From Sphingomonas yantingensis (GTDB lineage Bacteria > Pseudomonadota > Alphaproteobacteria > Sphingomonadales > Sphingomonadaceae): a stretch of DNA of 64,000 bases. The stretch spans positions 124,001 through 188,000 of the forward strand of contig NZ_JACIJJ010000001.1 in NCBI RefSeq assembly GCF_014199325.1. Direction: 5' to 3'. The translations under genes were made by a program, and so were the position numbers. Shown in pieces: positions 36,987 to 44,976 of the stretch (positions are counted from its first letter, which is position 1; each line of letters opens with the position of its first letter). A model generated the notes under the pieces. The model ran no database searches. It was not told the origin of the DNA and was given only the letters and a program-made list of their open reading frames with translations.

Positions 36987-38408
36987 ATGAAGCGACTGAT
37001 TGCACCCATCGCCGCCGGGGGCGCCGCGCTCCTCGCCGCGGCACCCGCTTTCGCCCAGACCGCGGCCGCCGCCGCGCCCGTGGTGCCCACCGCCGAGATG
37101 GTGAACAAGGGCGACGTCGCCTGGATGCTGTTCTCCTCGGCGCTCGTCCTGATGATGTCGGTGCCGGCGCTCGCGCTGTTCTACGGCGGCCTCGTCCGCG
37201 CCAAGAACATGCTGTCGGTGCTGATGCAGGTGCTGACGATCGTCTGCGTCGCCAGCCTGGTCTGGGTCGGCTGGGGCTATTCGATGGCGTTCACCAACGG
37301 CGGCGCGCTCAACAGCTTCGTCGGCGGCTTCTCCAAGATGTTCCTGAAGGGCGTCGATGCGACCACCTTCGCCGCGACGTTCACCAACGGCGTCTATCTG
37401 CCCGAATTGGTCTTCGTCATCTTCCAGATGACGTTCGCGTGCATCACCCCCGCGCTGATCGTCGGCGCGTTCGCCGAGCGGGTGAAGTTCACGCCGCTCA
37501 TCATCTTCACGGTGATCTGGTTGACGCTGGTCTATTTCCCGATGGCGCACATGGTCTGGTATTGGCCGGGTCCGGACTTCCAGCCGGGGCTGCCCGACGA
37601 TCACGGCCTGCTTTGGGGCTGGGGTGCGCTCGACTTCGCCGGCGGCACGGTCGTCCACATCAATGCGGGCATCGCGGGCCTCGCTGGCTGCATCGTCCTC
37701 GGCAAACGTCACGGCTACAAGTCCGAGCCGATGCCGCCGCACAGCCTGGTCATGACGATGATTGGCGCCTCGCTCCTCTGGATCGGCTGGTTCGGCTTCA
37801 ACGCCGGCTCCAATCTCGAGGCAAATGCCGTCACCGCGGTCGCGTTCATCAACACCTTCGTCGCCACCGCGGCAGCGGGCGTCGTCTGGGCGGTGATCGA
37901 GCAGATCGTCCACAAGAAGCCGTCGCTGCTGGGTGGTGCCACCGGCGTCGTCGCGGGTCTCGTCGCGATCACCCCGGCAGCGGGCTTCGCCCATCCCGGC
38001 ACGTCGATCGTGCTCGGTGCGGTCGCCAGCATCGTCTGCTTCTTCTTCGTCACCACCGTGAAGAACAAGTTCGGCTATGACGACACGCTCGACGTGTTCG
38101 GCGTCCACTGCGTCGGCGGGATCGTCGGTGCGATCGGCACCGGCATCGTCGCGGCCCCGTCGCTCGGCGGCCAGGGCGTGTTTGACTACAACGTCCTGCC
38201 CGCCGCATTCGACGCCTCGACCTATTCGATCGCGACGCAGGTCTGGACGCAGGTCAAGGCCGTCGCCTTCACGCTCCTCTATTCGGGCCTCATCAGCTTC
38301 GTTCTGTTCTTCGTCATCGACAAGGTGATGGGCCTTCGCCCCAGCCTCGAGGTCGAGGTCGAGGGCCTCGACATCAACGAGCATGGCGAGCGCGCCTACA
38401 ACCTCTGA
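36987..38408 (+). CDS. amtB: Ammonium transporter
   Basis: A 473-aa Amt/Rh-family channel with a cleavable signal peptide (MKRLIAPIAAGGAALLAAAPAFAQ) and 11 transmembrane helices. Family motifs include DVAWMLFSSALVLMMSVPALALFYGGLVRAKNMLS (residues 44-78), the first pore histidine in GGTVVHINAGIAGLAG, and the second in DVFGVHCVGGIVG. It ends in a short cytosolic tail. ATG 36987 follows AAGGGGGG; the gap to glnK is 11 bp, so both are made from the sigma-54 transcript. Confidence 0.96.
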   Translation: MKRLIAPIAAGGAALLAAAPAFAQTAAAAAPVVPTAEMVNKGDVAWMLFSSALVLMMSVPALALFYGGLVRAKNMLSVLMQVLTIVCVASLVWVGWGYSMAFTNGGALNSFVGGFSKMFLKGVDATTFAATFTNGVYLPELVFVIFQMTFACITPALIVGAFAERVKFTPLIIFTVIWLTLVYFPMAHMVWYWPGPDFQPGLPDDHGLLWGWGALDFAGGTVVHINAGIAGLAGCIVLGKRHGYKSEPMPPHSLVMTMIGASLLWIGWFGFNAGSNLEANAVTAVAFINTFVATAAAGVVWAVIEQIVHKKPSLLGGATGVVAGLVAITPAAGFAHPGTSIVLGAVASIVCFFFVTTVKNKFGYDDTLDVFGVHCVGGIVGAIGTGIVAAPSLGGQGVFDYNVLPAAFDASTYSIATQVWTQVKAVAFTLLYSGLISFVLFFVIDKVMGLRPSLEVEVEGLDINEHGERAYNL

Positions 38409-38468
38409 CAAGCTTCGGGGCCGGTTCAGGGCCGGCCCCGTACCCAGGTTCCTCCTGCGGACCACTCT

Positions 38469-38499
38469 GGCCGGTGCAGCGATGCACCGGCCGTTTTTT
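38469..38499 (+). terminator. Rho-independent terminator after glnK-amtB
   Basis: GGCCGGTGCA (38469-38478), loop GCGA, TGCACCGGCC (38483-38492), then G and six T. A perfect 10-bp stem with a T tract, about 60 bp after the amtB stop. It lies between amtB and the convergent mscL; only the plus orientation carries the T tract. Confidence 0.92.
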
Positions 38500-38502
38500 C
38501 AT

Positions 38503-38970
38503 TCAGACACTCGGGGCATTTCCCCGCGACGCCTTCAGCTCGTCGCGGATCTCGCGAAGGAGGATTACGTCGGCCGGGTCGGCGGCGGGCGCTGCGGTAC
38601 CTTCGGCCTTCTGCTTTTCGAGGCGCGTCATCATCCGGTTGACGCTGCGCACCAGCAGGAAGACGATGAAGGCGAGGATCAGAAAGTTGATGACCACCGT
38701 CACGAACTGGCCGAAGCCGAGCAGCGGCGCGCCCGCCGCCTTGAGCGCCGCATAGTTGGAGAGCGACCCGGTATAGCCCGCGGGCACCGGCCCCAGCCGC
38801 AGGAAATAGCCCGAGAAATCGACCCCGCCGAAGATCGCGCCGATCACCGGCATGATGACGTCGTCGGTCAGCGACTTGGTGATGTTGCCGAACGCCGCGC
38901 CGATGATGACGCCGACCGCGAGGTCGAGCACGTTGCCGCGCGCGATGAACGCCTGAAAATCCTTGAGCAT
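38503..38970 (-). CDS. mscL: Large-conductance mechanosensitive channel
   Basis: MscL opens under membrane tension to release solutes on hypo-osmotic shock. The 155-aa protein shows MLKDFQAFIARGNVLDLAVGVIIGAAFGNITKSLTDDVIMP (residues 1-41, with TM1 and its pore), a periplasmic loop, TM2 (FGQFVTVVINFLILAFIVFLLVRSVN) and a charged C-terminal helix bundle segment. It starts at ATG 38970 and is convergent with amtB. The divergent Nudix gene begins 69 bp away. Confidence 0.96.
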   Translation of the reverse strand: MLKDFQAFIARGNVLDLAVGVIIGAAFGNITKSLTDDVIMPVIGAIFGGVDFSGYFLRLGPVPAGYTGSLSNYAALKAAGAPLLGFGQFVTVVINFLILAFIVFLLVRSVNRMMTRLEKQKAEGTAAPAADPADVILLREIRDELKASRGNAPSV

Positions 38971-39038
38971 TGGCCTTGTCCCCTTGATCCCGTTAAAGGC
39001 GGCGCCAGCCTAACGACGATCAGCAAGGGTGGCGAGCC

Positions 39039-39590
39039 ATGACCGACGACCCCTTCGACCGCGACAAGCCGGTCGAGACGATGTGGGCGGGCCGCTGGCT
39101 CGACATGAAACGGCGGGGGCGGTGGGAATATGTCTCGCGCACCGGCAACATCCACGCGGCGGTGATCCTGGCGGTCGAGGACGGCCATGTCCTGCTGGTC
39201 GAGCAGTACCGCGTGCCACTGGGCCGCAACTGCATCGAACTGCCCGCCGGGCTGGTCGGCGACGAGACCGAGGGCGAGAACCCGGTCGAGGCCGCGCGGC
39301 GCGAGCTGGAGGAGGAAACCGGCTGGCGCGCCGCCGTCATGGAGCCGGTGGGCGAGTTCTGGTCCTCCCCCGGCATGGCGTCGGAGGGCTTCACCCTGAT
39401 GCGCGCGAGCGGGTTGACGCAGGTCGGGCCGGGCGGCGGTGTGGCGGGCGAGGGGATCACCGTCCACCGCGTGGCGCTGGATGCGCTTCCCGCGTTCGTG
39501 GCGACGAAGCGGGCGGAGGGGTGCGGGGTCGACGTGAAGCTGCTGACGCTGCTGGGGGCGGCGCTGCTTCGAGACGGAAGCCCACCCTGA
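39039..39590 (+). CDS. Nudix hydrolase, ADP-ribose pyrophosphatase type
   Basis: A 183-aa Nudix protein. The Nudix box is complete: G at LPAGLVGDETEGENPVE, then AARRELEEETGW (G-x5-E-x7-REUxEExGU pattern). The preceding GRWEYVSRTGNIHAAVILAVEDGHVLLVEQYRVPLG is typical of ADP-ribose or nucleotide-sugar pyrophosphatases, which clear nucleoside diphosphate derivatives using Mg2+. It begins at ATG 39039. A palindromic repeat follows its stop. Confidence 0.9.
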   Translation: MTDDPFDRDKPVETMWAGRWLDMKRRGRWEYVSRTGNIHAAVILAVEDGHVLLVEQYRVPLGRNCIELPAGLVGDETEGENPVEAARRELEEETGWRAAVMEPVGEFWSSPGMASEGFTLMRASGLTQVGPGGGVAGEGITVHRVALDALPAFVATKRAEGCGVDVKLLTLLGAALLRDGSPP

Positions 39591-39596
39591 CCCTCA

Positions 39597-39694
39597 TCGT
39601 CACCCCGGGGTCCCGCTGCCTGACGCTTGTAGAAGAGTGAGCGGGACCCCGCATCAAGCCTGTCCCGATCCTGTCGAAGGGTCCGGGGTGACGA
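39597..39694. repeat. Nested palindromic repeat of the GTCACCCC family
   Basis: Outer arms TCGTCACCCCGG (39597-39608) and CCGGGGTGACGA (39683-39694) are perfect 12-bp inverted repeats. Nested inside, GGGGTCCCGCT (39607-39617) and AGCGGGACCCC (39640-39650) are perfect 11-bp repeats. The right half shares AGCGGGACCCCG-AT-AAG and GTCCGGGGTGACG with the element at 4541, with an insertion between them. It follows the Nudix stop codon. Confidence 0.78.
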
Positions 39695-39789
39695 GGAAGA
39701 ACCGGGGCCCTCCCCGCCACGATCTCGCCAAGTGCCGGCAGTAGAGAACGCCGCTTGCGTAACGCCTTGGTATCTGTGAGCCTTGATGC

Positions 39790-40194
39790 ATGCGAGTTGC
39801 GGCTCTTCCTGTGGCGATCTTGAGCGTTGCCGCTTGCAGTTCCCAGCCGGCGCGCATCACGGTAGGCCAGTGCTGGTCGGTTTCTGCAGGCGATCGGATA
39901 GAGGGAGCCGCCATACTCTACATCCCCTCGCCCTTTTCCTTTCACATCGGGCCGAAGCTGGGCGGCGGCGAAAACTGTCCCCGCTATCCGATCAGTCTCG
40001 TGAACCAGGCCGCCCGCGACGCGTATCGAGCTATCGACGGGGCAGACATCTCGCCGGAGCGGCGCGGCGCACCGCGCGAGATCTTCGTTCTGTTGACTGG
40101 GGCGGTCGTATCGGGGGATGATGGCAGTCCTGCCATCCGGGTCACGCGGCTCCGCCAGTCCGCCTTGGCGGACACCGAACCGAAACCGCACTGA
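39790..40194 (+). CDS. Small lipoprotein of unknown function
   Basis: A 134-aa predicted lipoprotein: signal MRVAALPVAILSVAAC with the lipidated Cys at 16, then ARITVGQCWSVSAGDRIEGAAILYIPSPFSFH, GGGENCPRYPISLVNQAARDAY and REIFVLLTGAVVSGDDGSPAIRVTRL. Two further Cys could form a disulfide. There is no strong ribosome-binding site. It stands alone between a repeat and the convergent crtB, and its base composition looks a little less GC-rich than its neighbours. No family recognised. Confidence 0.62.
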   Translation: MRVAALPVAILSVAACSSQPARITVGQCWSVSAGDRIEGAAILYIPSPFSFHIGPKLGGGENCPRYPISLVNQAARDAYRAIDGADISPERRGAPREIFVLLTGAVVSGDDGSPAIRVTRLRQSALADTEPKPH

Positions 40195-40294
40195 GCGCCG
40201 CGCCGCGCCCGGCCGGGGCAAGACTATTCGTTCGTGATGATGGGTTAGGACACGCGGCCAGAGCTTGTATCGACCACGACCTAATGCCGTCGCC

Positions 40295-41227
40295 TCACCG
40301 CGGCCGCCTCCACAATTCCGCCGGCCGCGCCGTCCCCGCATACCGTTCCCGCCGCGCCGCCTGCACCCCCGCGCGCGCGATCCAGCGGAGCTTCTCCGCC
40401 CTGGTCGTGTGGACGCGGTGATCCCAGGCGTGGTCGCCGCGGCGGGCGACTTCGCGGGCGATGTCGCCGTATATGCCCGCCGCCGCCAGCACCGCCCAGG
40501 CTGAGCGCAGCGAGAGCGCAGGCGTGCCGCCGCGCGCGCTTTGCTCGTGCAGCGCCGCGCGCGTCGCCAGCCGCCGGGCGAGGACGGTGAGGCGCGAGCG
40601 GAAGGGCGGCTTCATGTGCTGGCCGGGCGGCACGTCCATTTCCGCCAGCCATTCCTGCGGCAGGTAGCAGCGGCCCGCACGGTCATCCTCCTCGATATCG
40701 CGCGCGATGTTCGCGAGCTGGAACGCGAGGCCGAGGTCGCAGGCGCGGTCAAGCGTCGCCTCGTCGGCCGGGTCGACGCCCATCACCACCGCCATCATGC
40801 ACCCGACCGCGCCGGCGACATGGTAGCAATAGCGGTAGAGGTCGGCTTCGCTGCGCGGCTGCCACTCCTCGGCATCGAGGACGAAGCCGTCGATCAGGTC
40901 GTCGGCGAACCGCTGCGGCAGGCCCGTTTCGCGCACCACCACGTTGAGGCCGTCGAACGCCGGGTCGCCGGTGGGCTCGCCCCGGAACGCGGCATGGGTC
41001 AGCGCGCGAAGCTGCGCGACGCGGGCGGGGGCGTCCTCGACGCGGGACATGCCGTGGCCATGGTCCTGCCCGTCGGCCACGTCGTCGCACTTGCGGCACC
41101 ACGCATAGAGCAGCCACGCGCGCTCACGCGTCGCCCGGTCGAACAGGGTGGAGGCGGCGGCGAAGCTCTTCGACCCGCGCGCGATCGACGCGCGGGCGGC
41201 GGCGACCAGCGCGGCGCGCTCGCTCAC
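40295..41227 (-). CDS. crtB: Phytoene synthase
   Basis: Condenses two geranylgeranyl diphosphates to phytoene, the first committed carotenoid step. The 310-aa protein carries GSKSFAAASTLF, LYAWCRKCDDVADG, YCYHVAGAVGCMMAVVMG and the second aspartate-rich motif ANIARDIEEDDRAGRCYLP. GTG 41227 overlaps the stop of the LOG gene (GTGA), giving VSERAALVAAARASIA. It is last in the crtY-crtI-LOG-crtB operon. Confidence 0.95.
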   Translation of the reverse strand: MSERAALVAAARASIARGSKSFAAASTLFDRATRERAWLLYAWCRKCDDVADGQDHGHGMSRVEDAPARVAQLRALTHAAFRGEPTGDPAFDGLNVVVRETGLPQRFADDLIDGFVLDAEEWQPRSEADLYRYCYHVAGAVGCMMAVVMGVDPADEATLDRACDLGLAFQLANIARDIEEDDRAGRCYLPQEWLAEMDVPPGQHMKPPFRSRLTVLARRLATRAALHEQSARGGTPALSLRSAWAVLAAAGIYGDIAREVARRGDHAWDHRVHTTRAEKLRWIARAGVQAARRERYAGTARPAELWRRPR

Positions 41228-41805
41228 AGTTCCTCGCGCGTCATCCGCGTGATCGGCACGTGCGGGCGATAGGCGGCCATGCGTTCGAGCAGCCGGTCGA
41301 GGTCGCTGTCGACGATCAGGATGTCGCGGTGCTGCGGGCGCAGGAACCCGACCTCGGCCATACGATCGACGAAGGCGATCAGCGGGTCGTAGAAGCCCTG
41401 CCAGTTGAACAGGCCGACGGGCTTGGTGTGATAGCCGATCTGCGACCAGCTCATCGCTTCCCACAACTCGTCCATCGTGCCGGTGCCGCCCGGCAGCGTC
41501 AGGAAGCCGTCGGACAGGTCGGTGAAGCGCTGCTTGCGCTGGTGCATGCCCGTGACGGTTTCGAGGCTGGTGAGGCCGCGATGCGCGACTTCGGCATCGA
41601 CCAGCGCCTGCGGGATGATGCCGATCACCTCGCCTCCCGCCGCCAGTGCCGCGTCGGCGACCGCGCCCATCAGCCCCAGCTTGCCGCCGCCATAGACGGT
41701 GCCGATGCCGCGGCCCGCCAGCGTCCGGCCGGTGAGCGCCGCGCACTCGATATAGGAGGGGTCGGCGGGGGTCGCCGACCCGCAATAGACCGCGATGCGG
41801 TTCAT
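41224..41805 (-). CDS. LOG-family phosphoribohydrolase-like protein in the crt operon
   Basis: A 193-aa Rossmann-like protein of the LOG/TIGR00730 family: RIAVYCGSATPADPSY, VYGGGKLGLMGAVADAAL, GMHQRKQRF and the signature LPGGTGTMDELWEAMSWSQ. LOG enzymes release bases from nucleoside 5'-monophosphates (cytokinin activation in plants, AMP or IMP metabolism in bacteria). It starts at ATG 41805. It is unrelated to carotenoid chemistry yet sits between crtI and crtB, overlapping crtB by 4 nt. Confidence 0.9.
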   Translation of the reverse strand: MNRIAVYCGSATPADPSYIECAALTGRTLAGRGIGTVYGGGKLGLMGAVADAALAAGGEVIGIIPQALVDAEVAHRGLTSLETVTGMHQRKQRFTDLSDGFLTLPGGTGTMDELWEAMSWSQIGYHTKPVGLFNWQGFYDPLIAFVDRMAEVGFLRPQHRDILIVDSDLDRLLERMAAYRPHVPITRMTREEL

Positions 41806-41850
41806 GACTTCGTCTTTCTCAATGGCTTGTCCGCGCCGCCGATAGGCCGA

Positions 41851-43329
41851 TCAGCGTGGTTCCGCCAGCATCAGCTCCGCCGTCGCCTTCGCGCTGCCGA
41901 CGACACCGGGGATGCCCGCGCCCGGATGCGTGCCCGCGCCGACGAAATAGAGGTTCGGGATATGATCGTCGCGGTTATGCGCGCGGAAGTATGCGCTCTG
42001 CGTCAGTACCGGCTCCAGGCTGAACGCGCTGCCCAGATGCGCCGACAGGTCGCGGGTGAAGTCGGCCGGCGTGTAGCTGAACTTGGTGACGATCCGGTCG
42101 TGGATGTCGGGGATCAGCCGGCGCCCCACCTCGTCGAGGATGCGGCGCTCGTAGGTTTCCTTGATCGCGTCCCAGTCGGCGGGGAACTTGCCCTGATGCG
42201 GCACGGGGGCGAGCGCGTAGAAGGTCGAGTGCCCCTCCGGCGCCATCGACGGATCGGTGACGGTCGGGTGGTGGAGATAGAGGCTGAAATCCTCCGACAG
42301 CACGCCGTGATCGTAGATGTCGGCGAGCAGCCCCTGATAGCGCGGGCCGAACAGGATCATGTGGTGCGGGATCCCCGGCCACGTGCCCTTCACCCCGAAA
42401 TGCACGACGAACAGCGAGGGCGAGAACTTCTTGCGCTCCAGCTTCGCACCCGTCCGCTTGGCGCTGCGCGAGCCTGAAAGGAGGTCCTTGTAGCTGTGCA
42501 TCAGGTCGGCGTTCGACGCGATCGCATCGACGTCGAGATGCCAGCCGCTCTTGGTCGTCAGCCCCGTCGCGCGGTCGCCCAGCGTCTCGATCGAGACGAC
42601 CGGGTCGTCGAGGCGGATCGTGCCGCCCAGCCGCTCGAACTGGCGGACCATGCCCGCGACCAGCCGGTTGGTGCCACCCTTGGCAAACCAGACGCCGCCG
42701 TCGCGCTCCAGCTTGTGGATCAGCGCATAGATGCTCGACGTCTTCATCGGATTGCCGCCGACGAGGAGCGTGTGGAAGCTCAGCGCTTGGCGCAGCTTCT
42801 CGTTCTTCACGAACCCCGCGACGATCGAATAGACCGAGCGCCACGCCTGATACTTCGCCAGCGCGGGCGCCGCCTTCACCATCGATCCGAAGTCGAGGAA
42901 CGCCTTCGACCCCAGCTTGACATAGCCTTCCTCGTACACGCCGCGCGAATAGTCGAGGAAGCGGGCGTATCCCTCGATATCGCCGGGATCGAGCTTGCCG
43001 ATTTCCTGGCGGAGCACGGTATCGTCGTTGGTGTAGTCGAAATTGGTCCCGTCCGCCCAGTTGAGGCGATAGAAGGGATTGACCGCGACCAGCTCGACAT
43101 CCTCGGCCATGTCGTGGCCCGACAGTGCCCAGAGCTCCTGCAATGCCTCCGGCGCGGTGATGACGGTGGGGCCGGCGTCGAAGGTGAAGCCGTCCTTTTG
43201 CCAGTAATAGGCGCGTCCGCCGGGCTTGTCGCGCGCCTCGACGATGGTCGTGGCGATGCCCGCCGCCTGCAGGCGGATGGCGAGTGCCAGCCCGCCGAAA
43301 CCCGAACCGATGACCGCTGCGGTCTTCAA
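41851..43329 (-). CDS. crtI: Phytoene desaturase
   Basis: An FAD enzyme that converts phytoene to lycopene by repeated desaturation. The 492-aa protein opens AAVIGSGFGGLALAIRLQAAG (Rossmann glycines), with EARDKPGGRAYYW, FDAGPTVIT, and the C-terminal FAD segment YFVGAGTHPGAGIPGVVGSAKATAELML (residues 460-487), the CrtI family signature. The start is TTG 43329, overlapping the crtY stop (TTGA); it places the Rossmann strand at the N-terminus with no ATG alternative upstream. Confidence 0.95.
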   Translation of the reverse strand: MKTAAVIGSGFGGLALAIRLQAAGIATTIVEARDKPGGRAYYWQKDGFTFDAGPTVITAPEALQELWALSGHDMAEDVELVAVNPFYRLNWADGTNFDYTNDDTVLRQEIGKLDPGDIEGYARFLDYSRGVYEEGYVKLGSKAFLDFGSMVKAAPALAKYQAWRSVYSIVAGFVKNEKLRQALSFHTLLVGGNPMKTSSIYALIHKLERDGGVWFAKGGTNRLVAGMVRQFERLGGTIRLDDPVVSIETLGDRATGLTTKSGWHLDVDAIASNADLMHSYKDLLSGSRSAKRTGAKLERKKFSPSLFVVHFGVKGTWPGIPHHMILFGPRYQGLLADIYDHGVLSEDFSLYLHHPTVTDPSMAPEGHSTFYALAPVPHQGKFPADWDAIKETYERRILDEVGRRLIPDIHDRIVTKFSYTPADFTRDLSAHLGSAFSLEPVLTQSAYFRAHNRDDHIPNLYFVGAGTHPGAGIPGVVGSAKATAELMLAEPR

Positions 43330-44489
43330 ACCCTTGACTCCCTAATAGCCGCGATCGCGCGCCCGATGGGGACCGGCGGCTTGCCCGTCAGTACCCGTGC
43401 CTTGTCGAAGATGGTGGATTGCCCCGCATAGAACCTGCCGATCAACCCGGCATCGAGGCGGTAGAAGCGTTCGAGCACGCGCCAGCGATCCGCCGGATCG
43501 GCGGCGCGGAACAGCATCGCGGTGAGCATCCGATAGAAGCCGCGCGACGCCCAGGTGGCGGCGGCATGGTCGTGCGTCGTGTCGTGCAGCGCCGCGCCCG
43601 CATAATCGCGGGCGCGCGCCAGCATCGAGGCGGTGCGCACCGCATCGGGCAGCGAATAGCCGGTCAGCGGATGGAACAGCCCTGCGCGCATTCCCGCCTT
43701 GGCCACCCCGCGCCCGCCCGACAGCCAGTAGCTTTCGAAATCGCCGCCCCACACGACGGGGAGCGCCCCGCGTTCGGCCCGCGCGACGCGTTCGACTTCC
43801 CACCCGCGCGCGGCGGCATAGGCGGCGATGCGGCCGTCCAGCGCGCGGTCGTCGATGTCGGGGGTGTCGCTGTAATAAGTGTCCTCGACGAACATCCGGT
43901 CGGGCGCGAAGGGCAGGCAATAGACGAAGCGATAGCCGTCGATCTGTTCGACCGACGCGTCCATCACCATCGGCCGCGGGGCACCGTGATCGGCAGTCAG
44001 CACCAGTTCCTGCCCGATGAACTTTTGCCACCCCATGACGAGGTGAGACACGTCGCCCGGCCCGCGGCAGTCGATGACGCCGTCCGCCTCGATCCGGTCG
44101 CCGTCGGCGAACACCACCGCGGTCGCGCTGGCAGCCAGCACCTTGCGCCCCAGCATCAGCGCGCGCTCGGGCAGCCGCTTTCGCACCACCGCGTCGAGCC
44201 GGTCGGATTCGATCGAATTGTAGCGCGCCGCGATCGCACGGCCGTGCCGCGGGAAGCGGACATTGTAGCTGTCCCAGCGATGCACGATCAGCGGCTCGAC
44301 CAGCCAGCGATCCTCGCGCGCGATGTCGTGGTCGAAGAACGACCAGAGGTGATTGCCCCCCACCGATCCCGCACCGTCGATCAGCCGGATTTCCAGCCCC
44401 GGCCGCCGCTCCGCCAGCGCCAGCGCGATCAGCCCGCCGGCAAGGCCTGCGCCGACGATCGCGACGTTGCAACGATGGGTGGAGGCCAT
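43326..44489 (-). CDS. crtY: Lycopene beta-cyclase
   Basis: Cyclises both ends of lycopene to give beta-carotene. The 387-aa protein shows NVAIVGAGLAGGLIALALAERR, LWSFFDHDIA, VIDCRGPG, FVEDTYYSDTPD (conserved cyclase motif), GMRAGLFHPLTGYSLPDAVRTA and WRVLERFYRLDAGLIGRFYAG. ATG 44489 follows GAGGGAC. It heads the crtY-crtI-LOG-crtB run and starts 49 bp after a lipoprotein gene in the same orientation, so the two units may be co-transcribed. No crtZ or crtG is in the window. Confidence 0.95.
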   Translation of the reverse strand: MASTHRCNVAIVGAGLAGGLIALALAERRPGLEIRLIDGAGSVGGNHLWSFFDHDIAREDRWLVEPLIVHRWDSYNVRFPRHGRAIAARYNSIESDRLDAVVRKRLPERALMLGRKVLAASATAVVFADGDRIEADGVIDCRGPGDVSHLVMGWQKFIGQELVLTADHGAPRPMVMDASVEQIDGYRFVYCLPFAPDRMFVEDTYYSDTPDIDDRALDGRIAAYAAARGWEVERVARAERGALPVVWGGDFESYWLSGGRGVAKAGMRAGLFHPLTGYSLPDAVRTASMLARARDYAGAALHDTTHDHAAATWASRGFYRMLTAMLFRAADPADRWRVLERFYRLDAGLIGRFYAGQSTIFDKARVLTGKPPVPIGRAIAAIRESRV

Positions 44490-44538
44490 GTCCCTCGACT
44501 AGCGGGGATCGGGGGGAGTGGGAAGGGGATGCGCGGAC

Positions 44539-44976
44539 TCAGCGTCCCTCGCCGAAGCGAATGGTGGTGACCGGGCGGTTGCCGTCCGGCGAAGCCTCAT
44601 CGATCCACACCAGCGCAAAGGCGCGGGTTCCCGCCGCATAGGCGAAGCCGTGTCGTCCGCCACCCAGTCGGTCGGTGAATCCGGCGACGGGCTCCCATCC
44701 CGCTTCCTGGGCGCGCGCGTCGTACCAGCGCGTGACCGCGGCGAAGTCGGTGCCGGCCGGTGCGACCAGATTGCGCTCCTGTCCGCCGCCGAAACGCGGC
44801 CGCAACAGGTCCTGCGCCGCCGCCGCCGCGCGATTGTCGGCAGAGGCGATGGCATCGCCGAACGCATATTCCGCGGGCTGGACGATCGGCGCGGGGGGAT
44901 CGGGCAGGGTCATGGGCACCTTATCCGTGCAGCCGGCGGCAAGGATCAAGAGGAGGGGCCATCGGCCGGCCCGCAT
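44539..44976 (-). CDS. Lipoprotein overlapping the 484-aa unknown gene
   Basis: A 145-aa predicted lipoprotein: MRAGRWPLLLILAAGC (lipobox LAAGC, Cys 16), a Pro-rich tether (LPDPPAPIVQPAEY), then a compact domain (GDAIASADNRAAAAAQDLLRPRF, FAAVTRWYDARAQEAGWEPV, RAFALVWIDEASPDGNRPVTTIRFGEGR). ATG 44976 overlaps the stop of the 484-aa gene, so the two are translationally coupled. The lipid anchor predicts envelope location. Small lipoproteins are common immunity proteins for secreted antibacterial effectors; that role here is inference. Confidence 0.78.
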   Translation of the reverse strand: MRAGRWPLLLILAAGCTDKVPMTLPDPPAPIVQPAEYAFGDAIASADNRAAAAAQDLLRPRFGGGQERNLVAPAGTDFAAVTRWYDARAQEAGWEPVAGFTDRLGGGRHGFAYAAGTRAFALVWIDEASPDGNRPVTTIRFGEGR

